From assembly GCF_903969135.1 (NCBI RefSeq), contig NZ_LR824569.1:4175001-4239000 (forward strand): 64,000 bases of DNA. The letters run 5' to 3'. The stretch's first letter is position 1. The number at the start of each line of letters is the position of its first letter. Below the pieces are notes generated by a model. It had not been told where the DNA came from. It worked only from the letters and a program-made list of their open reading frames with translations, and made no database searches. Source of the DNA: Chryseobacterium sp. JV274. Lineage in GTDB: Bacteria > Bacteroidota > Bacteroidia > Flavobacteriales > Weeksellaceae. The position numbers were made by a program, and so were the translations under genes. Below, one piece after another: positions 41,359 to 50,602 of this stretch.

Positions 41359-42384
41359 ATGCGTAAGACATTATATATCATCGGATTAAGCACTTTTGTT
41401 TTTTCATGTACTTCTCAGCAAAATGTGAAAAAAAATACTTACAAACCGAAAACCCCAATAACACAGGCGAAACCGAAGGTTCAGACAACACCTCCGGTTG
41501 CTCCGAAATCAAAAGTAGTATCCGATCGTGGAGTTGACTTTTTTACTACTAATATAGCAGACCCAACAAAAAATGATAATACGATAAGTTATGGTTCCAT
41601 TGTATCTGCAAAACCGGGAGGGTATAAAGTTGTAAAGACTTATTTCCCTGCAGTAGCCCAAAACTTCAGACAACGTTACTTAATATTACATTATACAGCT
41701 CTTGCAGATGACAAATCTATTACCGTTCTTACCCAGCAGGCGGTGAGTGCCCACTATCTGGTAAACAATACAGGAGACAACGAGATCTATCAGTTGGTAG
41801 ACGAAAACAAAAGAGCATACCATGCAGGAATCAGTTCATGGAGAAATGATAAAAATCTTAATGATACTTCTATTGGGATTGAAATTGTAAATGCCGGCTA
41901 TACTACAGATGCTACAGGTAAAAGAACATTTGCTCCTTTTAGTGATGATCAGGTGAAAAAAGTGGCAGCATTGGTTAAAGATATTGTAACAAGATATCAG
42001 ATTCAGCCTAATTATGTACTTGCTCATTCAGATATTGCTCCTACAAGAAAACAGGATCCGGGACCAATGTTCCCATGGAAAAAACTGTATGATGAATACC
42101 AGATTGGGATGTGGTATGATGAAGCAGCCAAGCAAACTTATCTTGAGGCAGCGCAGGCAGACATTACGGCAAGATATAATGAATCCAGCTTTATTTTCCT
42201 TATTCAGACTTCATTGCAGAAATTTGGATACGGATTGGAGCCTAGCGGAACCTGGGATGATGCCACCAAGAAGACAATTGAAGCATTCCAGTACCATTTC
42301 CGTCCGCAGAATTATGACGGAATCATGGATGCCGAAACATGGGCAATACTGCAAGCTTTAAATCAAAAATATCCAGTAAAATAA
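41359..42384 (+). CDS. N-acetylmuramoyl-L-alanine amidase lipoprotein with peptidoglycan-binding tail
   Basis: A 341-residue AmiD-like enzyme that cuts the amide bond between muramic acid and the stem peptide. The lipoprotein signal is MRKTLYIIGLSTFVFSC (lipobox FSC). After a Pro/Lys-rich linker the Amidase_2 domain (about 95-265) has the zinc ligands LHYT (first His) and AHSDIAPTRKQDPG (second His, then Lys/Asp), with IGIEIVN. The C-terminal part (about 275-335) is a PG_binding_1 fold (LIQTSLQKFGYGLEPSGTWD ... TWAILQALNQKY). The open frame reaches 37 codons further upstream, but ATG 41359 gives the signal peptide. It is a stand-alone gene. Confidence 0.92.
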   Translation: MRKTLYIIGLSTFVFSCTSQQNVKKNTYKPKTPITQAKPKVQTTPPVAPKSKVVSDRGVDFFTTNIADPTKNDNTISYGSIVSAKPGGYKVVKTYFPAVAQNFRQRYLILHYTALADDKSITVLTQQAVSAHYLVNNTGDNEIYQLVDENKRAYHAGISSWRNDKNLNDTSIGIEIVNAGYTTDATGKRTFAPFSDDQVKKVAALVKDIVTRYQIQPNYVLAHSDIAPTRKQDPGPMFPWKKLYDEYQIGMWYDEAAKQTYLEAAQADITARYNESSFIFLIQTSLQKFGYGLEPSGTWDDATKKTIEAFQYHFRPQNYDGIMDAETWAILQALNQKYPVK

Positions 42385-42393
42385 TTCAAATTA

Positions 42394-42418
42394 AAGCGCA
42401 TCGGTTAGATGCGTTTTT
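42394..42418 (+). terminator. Terminator after the amidase
   Basis: A 6-bp GC-rich stem CGCATC/GATGCG (42397-42402 with 42408-42413), loop GGTTA, followed by TTTTTG. Confidence 0.7.
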
Positions 42419-42456
42419 GCTATCTTTAAACGATCAAAAACAGTAAAATATCTGTA

Positions 42457-43857
42457 ATGGAAAATTTCAGGAAAGAAAGTGATCTATTAGGCGAACTGAA
42501 TGTGCCTTTAGATGCTTATTATGGGGTTCAGACACAAAGAGCTATTGATAATTTTAAAATTTCAGGACAGCTTTTGTCTTCATATCCGGATTTCATAAAA
42601 GGGTTGGCTTTTGTAAAAAAAGCGGCAGCAAAAACCAATTATGAACTAGGACTTTTAGATGAAAGCCTCTATTTTAAAATAGCAGAAGCGTGTGATGAAA
42701 TTGTAGACGGGAAATATCATGACCAGTTTCCGGTAGATATGATTCAGGGTGGGGCAGGAACCTCCATCAACATGAATGCCAATGAAGTAATTGCCAATAT
42801 CGTATTGGAGAAATTAGGGAAAAATAAAGGAGAATACGAATTCTGTTCACCTAATGATCATATCAACCTTTCCCAGTCAACCAATGATGCTTATCCTACA
42901 GCCATCAAAATGGGATTGCTGCAGATGAACATCGGACTGGTAGAAAAGCTTGAAAAAATTATTGCTGCATTCCGTGCAAAAGGAAAGGAGTTTCATGATG
43001 TCATCAAAATGGGCCGTACACAGCTTCAGGATGCCGTTCCAATGACTTTGGGGCAGGAGTTTGAAGCGTATGCAGCTACATTAGAAGAAGATATCTCCAA
43101 GCTGAATAACAATGCAAATCTTTTTGTTGAAGTAAACATGGGGGCAACAGCTATCGGAACAGGATTAAATGCTCCGGTAGGTTATGCTACACTTTGTGCT
43201 AAAAACTTGGCTCAGATTACAGGATACCCAATTGTTTCAGCACCGGATTTAGTGGAAGCAACACCAGATACAGGATCTTATGTAATCTACTCTTCAGCAA
43301 CGAAGCGTCTTGCTGTGAAATTATCAAAGATCTGTAACGATTTAAGATTATTGTCATCAGGTCCGAGAGCTGGGCTTTTTGAAATCAACCTTCCGCCAAT
43401 GCAGCCGGGATCTTCTATCATGCCAGGTAAAGTAAATCCGGTAATTCCGGAAGTGGTAAACCAGGTTTGTTTCAAAGTGTTCGGGAATGATCTTACCGTG
43501 ACTTTTGCAGCAGAAGCAGGACAACTGCAGCTTAATGTAATGGAGCCGGTACTTTCCCATGCAATCATGGAAAATATTAACTTTCTTTGCAATGCTTTAG
43601 ATACCCTTCGCGAGAAATGTGTGGTTGGAATTACGGCTAATAAAGAGATCTGTCTGAATATGGTGAAGCACAGCATCGGTATTGTAACAGCGCTTAACCC
43701 TTATATCGGGTACAAACAGTCTACACAGATTGCCAAAGAAGCATTGGAAACCGGGAAAAGCGTTTACAACCTTGTTCTTGAAAAGGGAATTCTTTCCCAG
43801 GAGAAACTGGACGAAATCCTTGATCCGAAAAATATGCTGAAACCGCATAATAAATAA
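42457..43857 (+). CDS. aspA: Aspartate ammonia-lyase
   Basis: A 466-residue cytoplasmic enzyme interconverting aspartate with fumarate and ammonia. It has the superfamily signature GSSIMPGKVNP (about residues 317-327) containing the catalytic Ser of the flexible loop, plus GGAGTSINMNANEVIAN (about 97-113) and SQSTNDAYPTA (about 139-149). Aspartase is preferred over class II fumarase because of the opening FRKESDLLGELNVPLDAYYGVQT and of overall pattern, though the two families are close. A near-consensus -7 element TATCTTTA lies at 42421-42428. Single-gene unit. Confidence 0.92.
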   Translation: MENFRKESDLLGELNVPLDAYYGVQTQRAIDNFKISGQLLSSYPDFIKGLAFVKKAAAKTNYELGLLDESLYFKIAEACDEIVDGKYHDQFPVDMIQGGAGTSINMNANEVIANIVLEKLGKNKGEYEFCSPNDHINLSQSTNDAYPTAIKMGLLQMNIGLVEKLEKIIAAFRAKGKEFHDVIKMGRTQLQDAVPMTLGQEFEAYAATLEEDISKLNNNANLFVEVNMGATAIGTGLNAPVGYATLCAKNLAQITGYPIVSAPDLVEATPDTGSYVIYSSATKRLAVKLSKICNDLRLLSSGPRAGLFEINLPPMQPGSSIMPGKVNPVIPEVVNQVCFKVFGNDLTVTFAAEAGQLQLNVMEPVLSHAIMENINFLCNALDTLREKCVVGITANKEICLNMVKHSIGIVTALNPYIGYKQSTQIAKEALETGKSVYNLVLEKGILSQEKLDEILDPKNMLKPHNK

Positions 43858-43872
43858 ATTCTATAAACGATG

Positions 43873-43921
43873 AATGATCAATGATAATTGATATCCTAAA
43901 ATCTTCTTATCATTGATCATT
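43873..43921. repeat. Perfect 15-bp inverted repeat after aspA
   Basis: 43873-43887 pairs exactly with 43907-43921, and the right arm is followed by two further TGATCATT copies. There is no T-run, so it looks like an intergenic repeat more than a plain terminator. Confidence 0.65.
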
Positions 43922-43943
43922 GATCATTAATCATTGATAATTC

Positions 43944-44798
43944 GTGAGGTTTTTAATTATAATTCCTGCTCATAACGAAGAAGACAACCTCTCCTTTACG
44001 CTGGATTCTTTACAAAAGCAAAGCAGCAAAGATTTTAAAGTAGTGGTAGTGAATGACGGTTCTGTAGATAGAACCCCTGAAATCATCAGGAAATATACAA
44101 AGACTGATTCCCGTTTTGAAACAGTCAATCTTCAGAAATCTGCACATCAGCCCGGTTCTAAAGTTGTTCATGCTTTTAAAAATGGCCTCCGGACTCAATC
44201 GATGGATGAATTTGATATCATCTGTAAATTTGATGCCGATATCATCCTTCCGGAAAACTACCTGACAGCAGTAGAAACAGCTTTTACAAACAATCCGGAA
44301 TATGGGCTCGTAGGAGGTCTTTTGTACATAGAAAAAGACGGAAAGTGGATCTATGAAGGAAATTCCAATAAACATCACGTAAGAGGTCCTATGAAAGCTT
44401 ACCGTAAAGAGAGTTTTACTCAGATCGGAGGCTTAAGGGAAACTTTAGGCTGGGATAATATTGATTCCATACTGTTGGAAAATCTGGGATGGAAGGAAAT
44501 TGTTCTTCCGGAACTTCATGTGAAGCTGATTAAAGTAAAAGGAGCTGATTATACCATACGGCCTGCGGATTATTATGGCAGGTACTTTTATTTCTTGGGC
44601 CTGAACAGGTTTCTGGCATATATTGCCTCCTCAAAAGAAGCGATGAAAAGCAAGTCTCCATCATTTTTCTTTGATATTATAAATTCCTATGAAAATTGCA
44701 GATCAAAAAAAATGGAGCTTAAAATTACAAAAGAAGAGCAAAAAGCAATTAATGATCAGCGTTGGAGAATGCTGAAGAAGAAATGGCTGAAGATGTAA
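43944..44798 (+). CDS. Family 2 glycosyltransferase
   Basis: A 284-residue GT-A enzyme that would transfer a sugar from a nucleotide donor. It has the N-terminal FLIIIPAHNEEDNLSFTL, VVVVNDGSVDRTPEII (about 33-48) and the metal-binding DIICKFDADIILP (about 88-100, DAD as the DxD). There is no membrane segment. Translation must start at the GTG 43944, because an in-frame TAA lies two codons upstream and no ATG follows before the conserved strand. A second glycosyltransferase follows 121 nt on. Confidence 0.9.
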   Translation: MRFLIIIPAHNEEDNLSFTLDSLQKQSSKDFKVVVVNDGSVDRTPEIIRKYTKTDSRFETVNLQKSAHQPGSKVVHAFKNGLRTQSMDEFDIICKFDADIILPENYLTAVETAFTNNPEYGLVGGLLYIEKDGKWIYEGNSNKHHVRGPMKAYRKESFTQIGGLRETLGWDNIDSILLENLGWKEIVLPELHVKLIKVKGADYTIRPADYYGRYFYFLGLNRFLAYIASSKEAMKSKSPSFFFDIINSYENCRSKKMELKITKEEQKAINDQRWRMLKKKWLKM

Positions 44799-44826
44799 GG
44801 GAATAATTTGTAAACTTTGATATAGA

Positions 44827-44890
44827 TCAATAGGAATGGGCTTTAGCCCGTTTAATTAAAAAAATAAAAAATCCACTGGCTTTAGCCAAA
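44827..44890. repeat. Intergenic repeat with GGCTTTAGCC hairpins
   Basis: ATCAATAGGA followed by GGGCTTTAGCCC, and a second GGCTTTAGCC at 44878-44887. This belongs to the same family as the repeat at about 7362. Confidence 0.55.
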
Positions 44891-44919
44891 ATTTATAAGA
44901 CTTAATTCCCGCTAACCCT

Positions 44920-45960
44920 GTGAAAAAAATAGCTTACATAGAAATAGACACGCACGCAGAAATTGCTCAGGCTTTTATAGATGTTATGGAAGGCTCTCAG
45001 GATTTTACGGTAGATTATTATTTTTCAAAAAGAATCAAAGATCATATTAATCATCGTAATGAAACTGTTTTTTTATCAGACAGTTCTATGATTCTGGATC
45101 AGTTAAAAGGGAAAGGATATGATTTGGTTGTCATTGGAACTGTACATCGTTATTTTAATACATTTTTGGCGATAACAAAAAAGTACAATACAGCAATCAT
45201 TACCCATAATCTTAATTTTGCAAAAGCTTCAAAACTGAATCTGATGAAAAGTATTTTCAAAGGAGATATTATTTTCAGAGTGAAATTGTGGCTCAAAGAA
45301 GGATTATTTTATAATACTAAAGTTTATAAGACATCCCGATCGCTTTTAGTGCTTGATGAGGCTTTGGTTTCAGGAAGACATCAGTTTTTGCCACTGTTTT
45401 ATACCAGAGATTTTGATACCATTAAAAATGATAATCTTATTGTAGTTATTCCGGGAGGAGTTTCTCAGAAGAGAAGAGATTATGCTTATATTTTTAAAAC
45501 AATTCAGAATGTAAAGACAGATAAGCATTGTGAGTTTGTATTCCTTGGAAAAGCAAAGGATCATGAATTAAAAGAGCTTGAACAGCTGTCGCAAAGACTG
45601 CCTGAAAATATCAGTATTACTTATTTCTCCGAAAGAGTTTCTTCTGAAAATTTCGAAAAATGGATGCAGAAAGCGGATGTCCTATGGTGCCCTATTCAGC
45701 AGGAAACAGAGTTCTTCAGCATGAAAGAGACGTATGGCGTGACTAAAATGACAGGAAATCTTGGGGATGCAGTAGCTTACGGGAAATTGGCCGTTTTCCC
45801 TGAGGATTATCCTTCAAAACTTGAATTTATCATTCCTGAAAAAGAAAATATTCTTGATCAGTTAAAGACTTTATCAGAGACTCCATTTGACTTTTTTAAT
45901 ACTTACAGTAAAGAAGTGGTGCAGAAAAAATTGTTTAAATTTTTACATAGTCTGATGTAA
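44920..45960 (+). CDS. GT-B-type glycosyltransferase-like protein
   Basis: A 346-residue cytoplasmic protein that starts with GTG 44920 (KKIAYIEIDTHAEIAQAF). Two Rossmann-like halves can be seen: an N-terminal half with DLVVIGTVHRYFN (about 67), and a C-terminal half opening with LIVVIPGGVSQKRRDYAYIF (about 172) and CEFVFLGKAKD (about 207), with WCPIQQETEFFSMKETYGVT (about 258) where the donor-binding Glu is expected. The fold resembles family 4-like glycosyltransferases, but the sequence is divergent. It follows the GT2 gene and precedes a convergent flippase/FkbM pair, so the area is a polysaccharide gene cluster. Confidence 0.7.
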   Translation: MKKIAYIEIDTHAEIAQAFIDVMEGSQDFTVDYYFSKRIKDHINHRNETVFLSDSSMILDQLKGKGYDLVVIGTVHRYFNTFLAITKKYNTAIITHNLNFAKASKLNLMKSIFKGDIIFRVKLWLKEGLFYNTKVYKTSRSLLVLDEALVSGRHQFLPLFYTRDFDTIKNDNLIVVIPGGVSQKRRDYAYIFKTIQNVKTDKHCEFVFLGKAKDHELKELEQLSQRLPENISITYFSERVSSENFEKWMQKADVLWCPIQQETEFFSMKETYGVTKMTGNLGDAVAYGKLAVFPEDYPSKLEFIIPEKENILDQLKTLSETPFDFFNTYSKEVVQKKLFKFLHSLM

Positions 45961-46022
45961 GTAAAATCAACATACTTCAATAAATAATACCTTACCTTCT
46001 CCGTGTTTTCGCCTTAAAAAGT

Positions 46023-47522
46023 CTATTTAATCTTAAATACACTCTTGATGAACCTCATATTCAGATAGTCTTCAACCGGGAATATTTTGGTGAAATAATT
46101 TCCAATATAAATCAGTATCAGAACAACTGTCGGTTTATAAACAAGATTAAGCAGATTGCTGTTGAAGTTGGGAAGAACAATAGCTACTGTAATCGCTAAA
46201 GTACAGATAATAGAGACAAAAATCATTTCAATGCTTAAAGGTGAAACCTTGAATACAATATAATTGAAAACGATTTTTACAACATTGTAAATCGTAAGAG
46301 AGATGGCTGTAGATAAAGCAATTCCAATCAGTTTCAGATCTGTATTTTTAATGAAATAATAATTAAGCCCAATTGTCAGCCCCGCCAGTAAAAGCATCAC
46401 CAGAATATTAAATCTGTAATATTTTGAAAGAGAAATAATGTTTCCGTTGAAACCTGTTGCAAGATCTATCAACACGGCAGAACCCCAGATCCAGACTACA
46501 GGTTCATATTCTCTGAGCATAGTTCCGTTCTTGGGCATAAATTGGGTCAGATACGGGAATCCAACCATGATGCACGAGAATAAAACAGCACCAAGGAAAT
46601 ATAATGTTAAAGATGTTTTCTTGTGAAACCTGTCCAGCTCTTCCATATCTCCGTCTGCCAGCGTCTTGTTGATGATAGGAGCAGAAATATTAAATAATCC
46701 AAGCTGTGGAATAGAGATTAATGAGATCAGGGCATATAAAACAGAATAGATTCCTACCTCTTCCATTCCCATGAATTCCCCGATCATAAAGCTGTTGATT
46801 GCCAGATAATTTCCAAAAGTTCCCAGGAATCCGAAGAAACTGTAATTGAAAAAATCTTTCCAGAAATTATTTTTCTTAAAATAATCTGTATTAAAATCAA
46901 GTTTGATTTTCTCCAGTTTATTGGTATAATAGATATACCCCAAAAGCATTAAAAAGAATATTCCAAAAAAGAATGCAAAAGCAATTTTCTGCGATGTTAC
47001 AGCAGTAAGATTCTGTGATAAAGCAAAGAAAAAGAGGCAGAAAGCTCCCAGATTTGCGATTTTCGGAAACAGATTGTCGAAAATATTGGAAACCACAATT
47101 CTTTTATAATTGGAAGTATATTTATTAAAAATAGCACAAAATGAAAGGATTAAAATCAGAGGAAGAATCATTTCTTTGATTTTCCATGCTTCCGAGTGCC
47201 TGAATTTTGGATAAAAATAGGGAAGTATAAAAAATACAACTGTGAAAATAAGAAAGTTGATAAAAACAGTGAGCAGCGACAATGACAGCATGTTTTGTTT
47301 TTTACCGTCTTTTTCTACCGTGTGAAAAAATTTTACGTTTGAATAGGAAATTCCCAAGACAACAAAAGGAACCAGCATTTCTGCAGTAGGGAGAATGTAG
47401 CGCAGCTTTCCATAAAATTCAAAATCATTCGGAAATATGAATATTGCGGAAACTGTGCCCAGCAAAAACCCAATATAACCGATAATGGAATATTTGAAGC
47501 CTTGTCTTGCTACTACACTCAT
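46023..47522 (-). CDS. Polysaccharide flippase (Wzx/MATE-like)
   Basis: A 499-residue inner-membrane protein with about 12-14 hydrophobic segments. The N-terminus MSVVARQGFKYSIIGYIGFL and overall pattern are those of the polysaccharide biosynthesis (PST/MviN-like) export family, which flips lipid-linked sugar units. It follows the FkbM methyltransferase with a 9-nt gap in the same operon, and it converges with the glycosyltransferase at 44920. Confidence 0.9.
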   Translation of the reverse strand: MSVVARQGFKYSIIGYIGFLLGTVSAIFIFPNDFEFYGKLRYILPTAEMLVPFVVLGISYSNVKFFHTVEKDGKKQNMLSLSLLTVFINFLIFTVVFFILPYFYPKFRHSEAWKIKEMILPLILILSFCAIFNKYTSNYKRIVVSNIFDNLFPKIANLGAFCLFFFALSQNLTAVTSQKIAFAFFFGIFFLMLLGYIYYTNKLEKIKLDFNTDYFKKNNFWKDFFNYSFFGFLGTFGNYLAINSFMIGEFMGMEEVGIYSVLYALISLISIPQLGLFNISAPIINKTLADGDMEELDRFHKKTSLTLYFLGAVLFSCIMVGFPYLTQFMPKNGTMLREYEPVVWIWGSAVLIDLATGFNGNIISLSKYYRFNILVMLLLAGLTIGLNYYFIKNTDLKLIGIALSTAISLTIYNVVKIVFNYIVFKVSPLSIEMIFVSIICTLAITVAIVLPNFNSNLLNLVYKPTVVLILIYIGNYFTKIFPVEDYLNMRFIKSVFKIK

Positions 47523-47531
47523 AAAGTTGTT

Positions 47532-48326
47532 TTAAATGTTTTTAGGTATAAAAATAATATTGTTGATGTACTGAGTTTTATTTTTTTCGTCGTTTGTATT
47601 TTGTGTTATGATATCTTCTGTAAGACTTTCCAGGGTAAAGCTGTTTCTGTTCAGATATTTCGCTTCATATCCCCAGCTTATTACTTCAGATATTTCATTC
47701 CATATAGGAGTCTGGTGGTGTCTTTGTTCCATCTCAACCATTAATGTCGGTGTGAACTGTCGGATGGTTTCTCTTGCTCCTAAAAGTGTTTTTATTTCGT
47801 TTCCTTCAACGTCTATTTTGATAAAATCAAGCCTTTTGAAATGTTCCAGTGCAGCCCATTCATCCAGTTTGATCACTTTTACTTTTTCCATATAGCTTTT
47901 TTCTTCTCCTTTTTCCTTGTATGAAGTGTTTAAAGTACCGCGGGAAGCAATTGTTTTTCCGTTAATAATAGGTACTTTGAACTCGGCCATTATGTTTTCG
48001 TCAGAAAGAGCCAGAGGAAAAATATGCATTGCAGGAAACAGTCTCTTTAATCTACGGTAAAGCTTTTTATTGGGTTCAAAACCATAAATGTTATCGTGGT
48101 TCAAAGTGTTTTCCAATTGATATAGGAAAGTTCCCACATTAGCACCAATGTCCAATATAACAGCATTCTTAGAAAGGTATTCTTTGATCCATACCAGTTC
48201 CGGCTCTACATTACGTTCCGAAAAATTATTTTTATTAAGATTATTTAACGTTTTAAAATATCTTTTTTTATAGAAATTCGGACTTATATATTGTAGTTTT
48301 TCTGCGATTTTTTGGTATAAAGACAT
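47532..48326 (-). CDS. FkbM-family methyltransferase
   Basis: A 264-residue SAM-dependent methyltransferase. Motif I is VILDIGANVGTFLYQL (about 56-71), followed by NIYGFEPNKKLYRRL (about 78-92) and FIKIDVEGNEIKTLLGA (about 165-181, the FkbM hallmark DVEG). FkbM enzymes often O-methylate sugars in surface polysaccharides, which fits the flippase gene downstream. A minus-strand -7 element TATCTTTG (48356-48349) lies about 23 nt before the ATG. Confidence 0.9.
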   Translation of the reverse strand: MSLYQKIAEKLQYISPNFYKKRYFKTLNNLNKNNFSERNVEPELVWIKEYLSKNAVILDIGANVGTFLYQLENTLNHDNIYGFEPNKKLYRRLKRLFPAMHIFPLALSDENIMAEFKVPIINGKTIASRGTLNTSYKEKGEEKSYMEKVKVIKLDEWAALEHFKRLDFIKIDVEGNEIKTLLGARETIRQFTPTLMVEMEQRHHQTPIWNEISEVISWGYEAKYLNRNSFTLESLTEDIITQNTNDEKNKTQYINNIIFIPKNI

Positions 48327-48348
48327 TCGTAAGCGTTTTGACGAACAG

Positions 48349-48356
48349 CAAAGATA
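48349..48356 (-). promoter_or_regulatory. -7 promoter element of the FkbM/flippase operon
   Basis: TATCTTTG on the minus strand, exact TAnnTTTG match, about 23 nt upstream of the start. 48357-48591 holds nothing else I can name. Confidence 0.5.
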
Positions 48357-48591
48357 AGCAAAAATGTAAAACTTTTCTTAAAAAATGTTAAATATAATAG
48401 ATTGATTCTCAATAATTATCTTTTGTTTCTGTTTTGTAATCAGTTGTTTTTTAATGGATTTTAAATTTGTCACAGAAACATCTCTATACCCTGAATGTTT
48501 GTAAAAGATTCAGAAATAGAAAGTTTATTACCAGTTATCTGTGAAAACTTGTGTTACCTGCTGGTAAAAAACATCTGTGTTTCAGGATAAA

Positions 48592-49257
48592 TTAAAGAAA
48601 AGGAGTGTTCAGGAAATCATTGAATGGTTTCATCAGTTTGAAAACTTTATTCATGTTTTTCACAGCATTTTTATCCAGTACTTCCTCATCTTTTAAAGAG
48701 TATACTACAATGAAATTTTTAAGTTTCAGATATTCTCCCATAGGATCCTCTTTCTCGAAACCTTGCGGGATTTTTTTCAGTTTGTCGTCCTGGTCAAGTT
48801 CCGGGAAGTGCTTTTTAAAATCCTTATTATTGAGAATTTTAAGGAAATCATCACCATACAACGATATTTCTTTACGTACTTCTTTCAGAACTGAAGATTC
48901 TGGCATATAGATACCTCCGGCTAAAAAGGATTTTCCAGGTTCCATATGAAGATAGTAACCTCCTTTCTGATTTCCTTTTCCCATTCCCAGAGATGCTCCG
49001 AAATTGGTTTTATAAGGAGATTTGTCTTTTGAAAATCTTGTGTCTCTGTAAATTCTGAACAAGGCTTTTTTACTGTCAATTTTAGCAAGTTCTTCATCAA
49101 AACCTGACATCTCTTTAATCAGTTCATCCAGAAATGAAACAACGTTTTGCTGAGATTCAGTATACAGGTTTTTATTTTCATTAAACCATTCTCGGTTATT
49201 GTTTTTATTTAATTTGTTTAAAAAATCAAATGTTTTGGAAGAAATACTTGCAGACAT
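48592..49257 (-). CDS. DUF2461 family protein
   Basis: A 221-residue cytoplasmic protein of the DUF2461/TIGR02453 family, recognised by FLNKLNKNNNREWFNENK at the start, ALFRIYRDTRFSKDKSPYKT (about 85-104) and GGYYLHMEPGKSFLAGGIYM (about 118-137). Function is unknown. It is a single-gene unit downstream of the MacB operon in the same orientation (92-nt gap). Confidence 0.92.
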   Translation of the reverse strand: MSASISSKTFDFLNKLNKNNNREWFNENKNLYTESQQNVVSFLDELIKEMSGFDEELAKIDSKKALFRIYRDTRFSKDKSPYKTNFGASLGMGKGNQKGGYYLHMEPGKSFLAGGIYMPESSVLKEVRKEISLYGDDFLKILNNKDFKKHFPELDQDDKLKKIPQGFEKEDPMGEYLKLKNFIVVYSLKDEEVLDKNAVKNMNKVFKLMKPFNDFLNTPFL

Positions 49258-49349
49258 ATTGTATTAGGTGTTTTTTATCGTTGTTAAGTGAGATTTATAA
49301 AGGCTTCTCAACCCCGAATCCCGAATCTCACAACTCAAATTTACAAAAA

Positions 49350-50579
49350 CTATTCATATCTCAATGCCTCAATAGGATCAAGTTTTGAAGCTTTCAGCGC
49401 GGGATAATACCCGAAAAATACTCCCGTCACGGCACATACGATAAAGGAAACAATAATGGAAGATTCCGTAATGAAAGTAGGCCACGAAAGGAAAAAAGTA
49501 ACCAGTTCTGAAGACAGAATACCTAAAAGTACTCCAAGAATTCCACCGGTAATACTGATAAGCACAGCTTCAATAAGAAACTGGTACAAGATATCTTTTC
49601 CTCTGGCACCAATAGACATTCTCAGCCCGATTTCTTTGGTTCGTTCCGTAACGGATACATACATAATATTCATAATTCCGATTCCGCCTACAATAAGCGA
49701 AATACCGGCAATAGCAGATAACAGAACGGTCAGAAGCTGGCTGGTGGAACTCATGGTAGAGATAAGCTCAGCCTGAGTTCTCACACTGAAATCGTCATTG
49801 CTTCCGTCGACAGGAAGCTTATGTTGCTTTCTCAAAATTTCTGAAACCTGATCGGTAGCCTGCTGTGAAGTATTTTCACTGGAAGAAGCTGCATAAATGG
49901 TCTGAACATAGGTGATTCCTAAAAATCTTCTCTGAACAGTGTTGAATGGTGCAATAATGACATCATCCTGATCCTGCCCAAATGCATTGGAGCCTTTTGG
50001 AGCCAGGATTCCGATAACTTTCATGGGAACTTTATTGAACCTGATAACGGCTCCTACGGGATCTTCACCATTGGGAAATAAATTATTGTAAACCGTTTGC
50101 CCTAAAAGACAGACCTTATTGGAAGATGACACATCTTTTCTGGTGAAAGAGTTGCCATTCGCAATGCTCCAGTCTCTGATGCTGAAATATTCTTCATTCA
50201 CACCTTGTAATTGAGTAGGCCAGTTATTAGGCCCGTTGATAGACTGTCCATTAGTTTGTACAGCAGGGGAGACATAAGAAACATCAGGAGCTCCTTTTGA
50301 AATAGCGTCTGCATCCTGCGGTCTCAGTGTCTGTAATCCAGAAGCCCCGATTCTGGCCCCTCCGGAAACATTCACATTACTGGATGGACGTATGGTAATC
50401 ATATTGGAGCCCATAGAAGAAAGCTGATCACTGATACTTTTTTTTGAACCTTCTCCAATGGCTGTCATTGCAATTACCGAAGCCACACCGATAATAATAC
50501 CGAGCATGGTTAAAAATGCACGAAGTTTATTCCGTAGGAGGGCTTTCCAGGCAATTCTAAAGAGGTTTGAGAGGTTCAT
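49350..50579 (-). CDS. MacB-like ABC transporter permease
   Basis: A 409-residue inner-membrane protein: TM1 near residues 20-42 (FLTMLGIIIGVASVIAM), a large periplasmic MacB_PCD domain (about 45-245), and the FtsX core with three TM segments (about 280-400). In Escherichia coli MacB the ATPase is fused, but here it is the separate gene at 50603. It belongs to the TolC, MacA, ATPase, permease operon and should move substrates from the periplasm outward. Confidence 0.92.
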   Translation of the reverse strand: MNLSNLFRIAWKALLRNKLRAFLTMLGIIIGVASVIAMTAIGEGSKKSISDQLSSMGSNMITIRPSSNVNVSGGARIGASGLQTLRPQDADAISKGAPDVSYVSPAVQTNGQSINGPNNWPTQLQGVNEEYFSIRDWSIANGNSFTRKDVSSSNKVCLLGQTVYNNLFPNGEDPVGAVIRFNKVPMKVIGILAPKGSNAFGQDQDDVIIAPFNTVQRRFLGITYVQTIYAASSSENTSQQATDQVSEILRKQHKLPVDGSNDDFSVRTQAELISTMSSTSQLLTVLLSAIAGISLIVGGIGIMNIMYVSVTERTKEIGLRMSIGARGKDILYQFLIEAVLISITGGILGVLLGILSSELVTFFLSWPTFITESSIIVSFIVCAVTGVFFGYYPALKASKLDPIEALRYE

Positions 50580-50602
50580 TGTAATAAATTTTCAGTTTAA
50601 AA

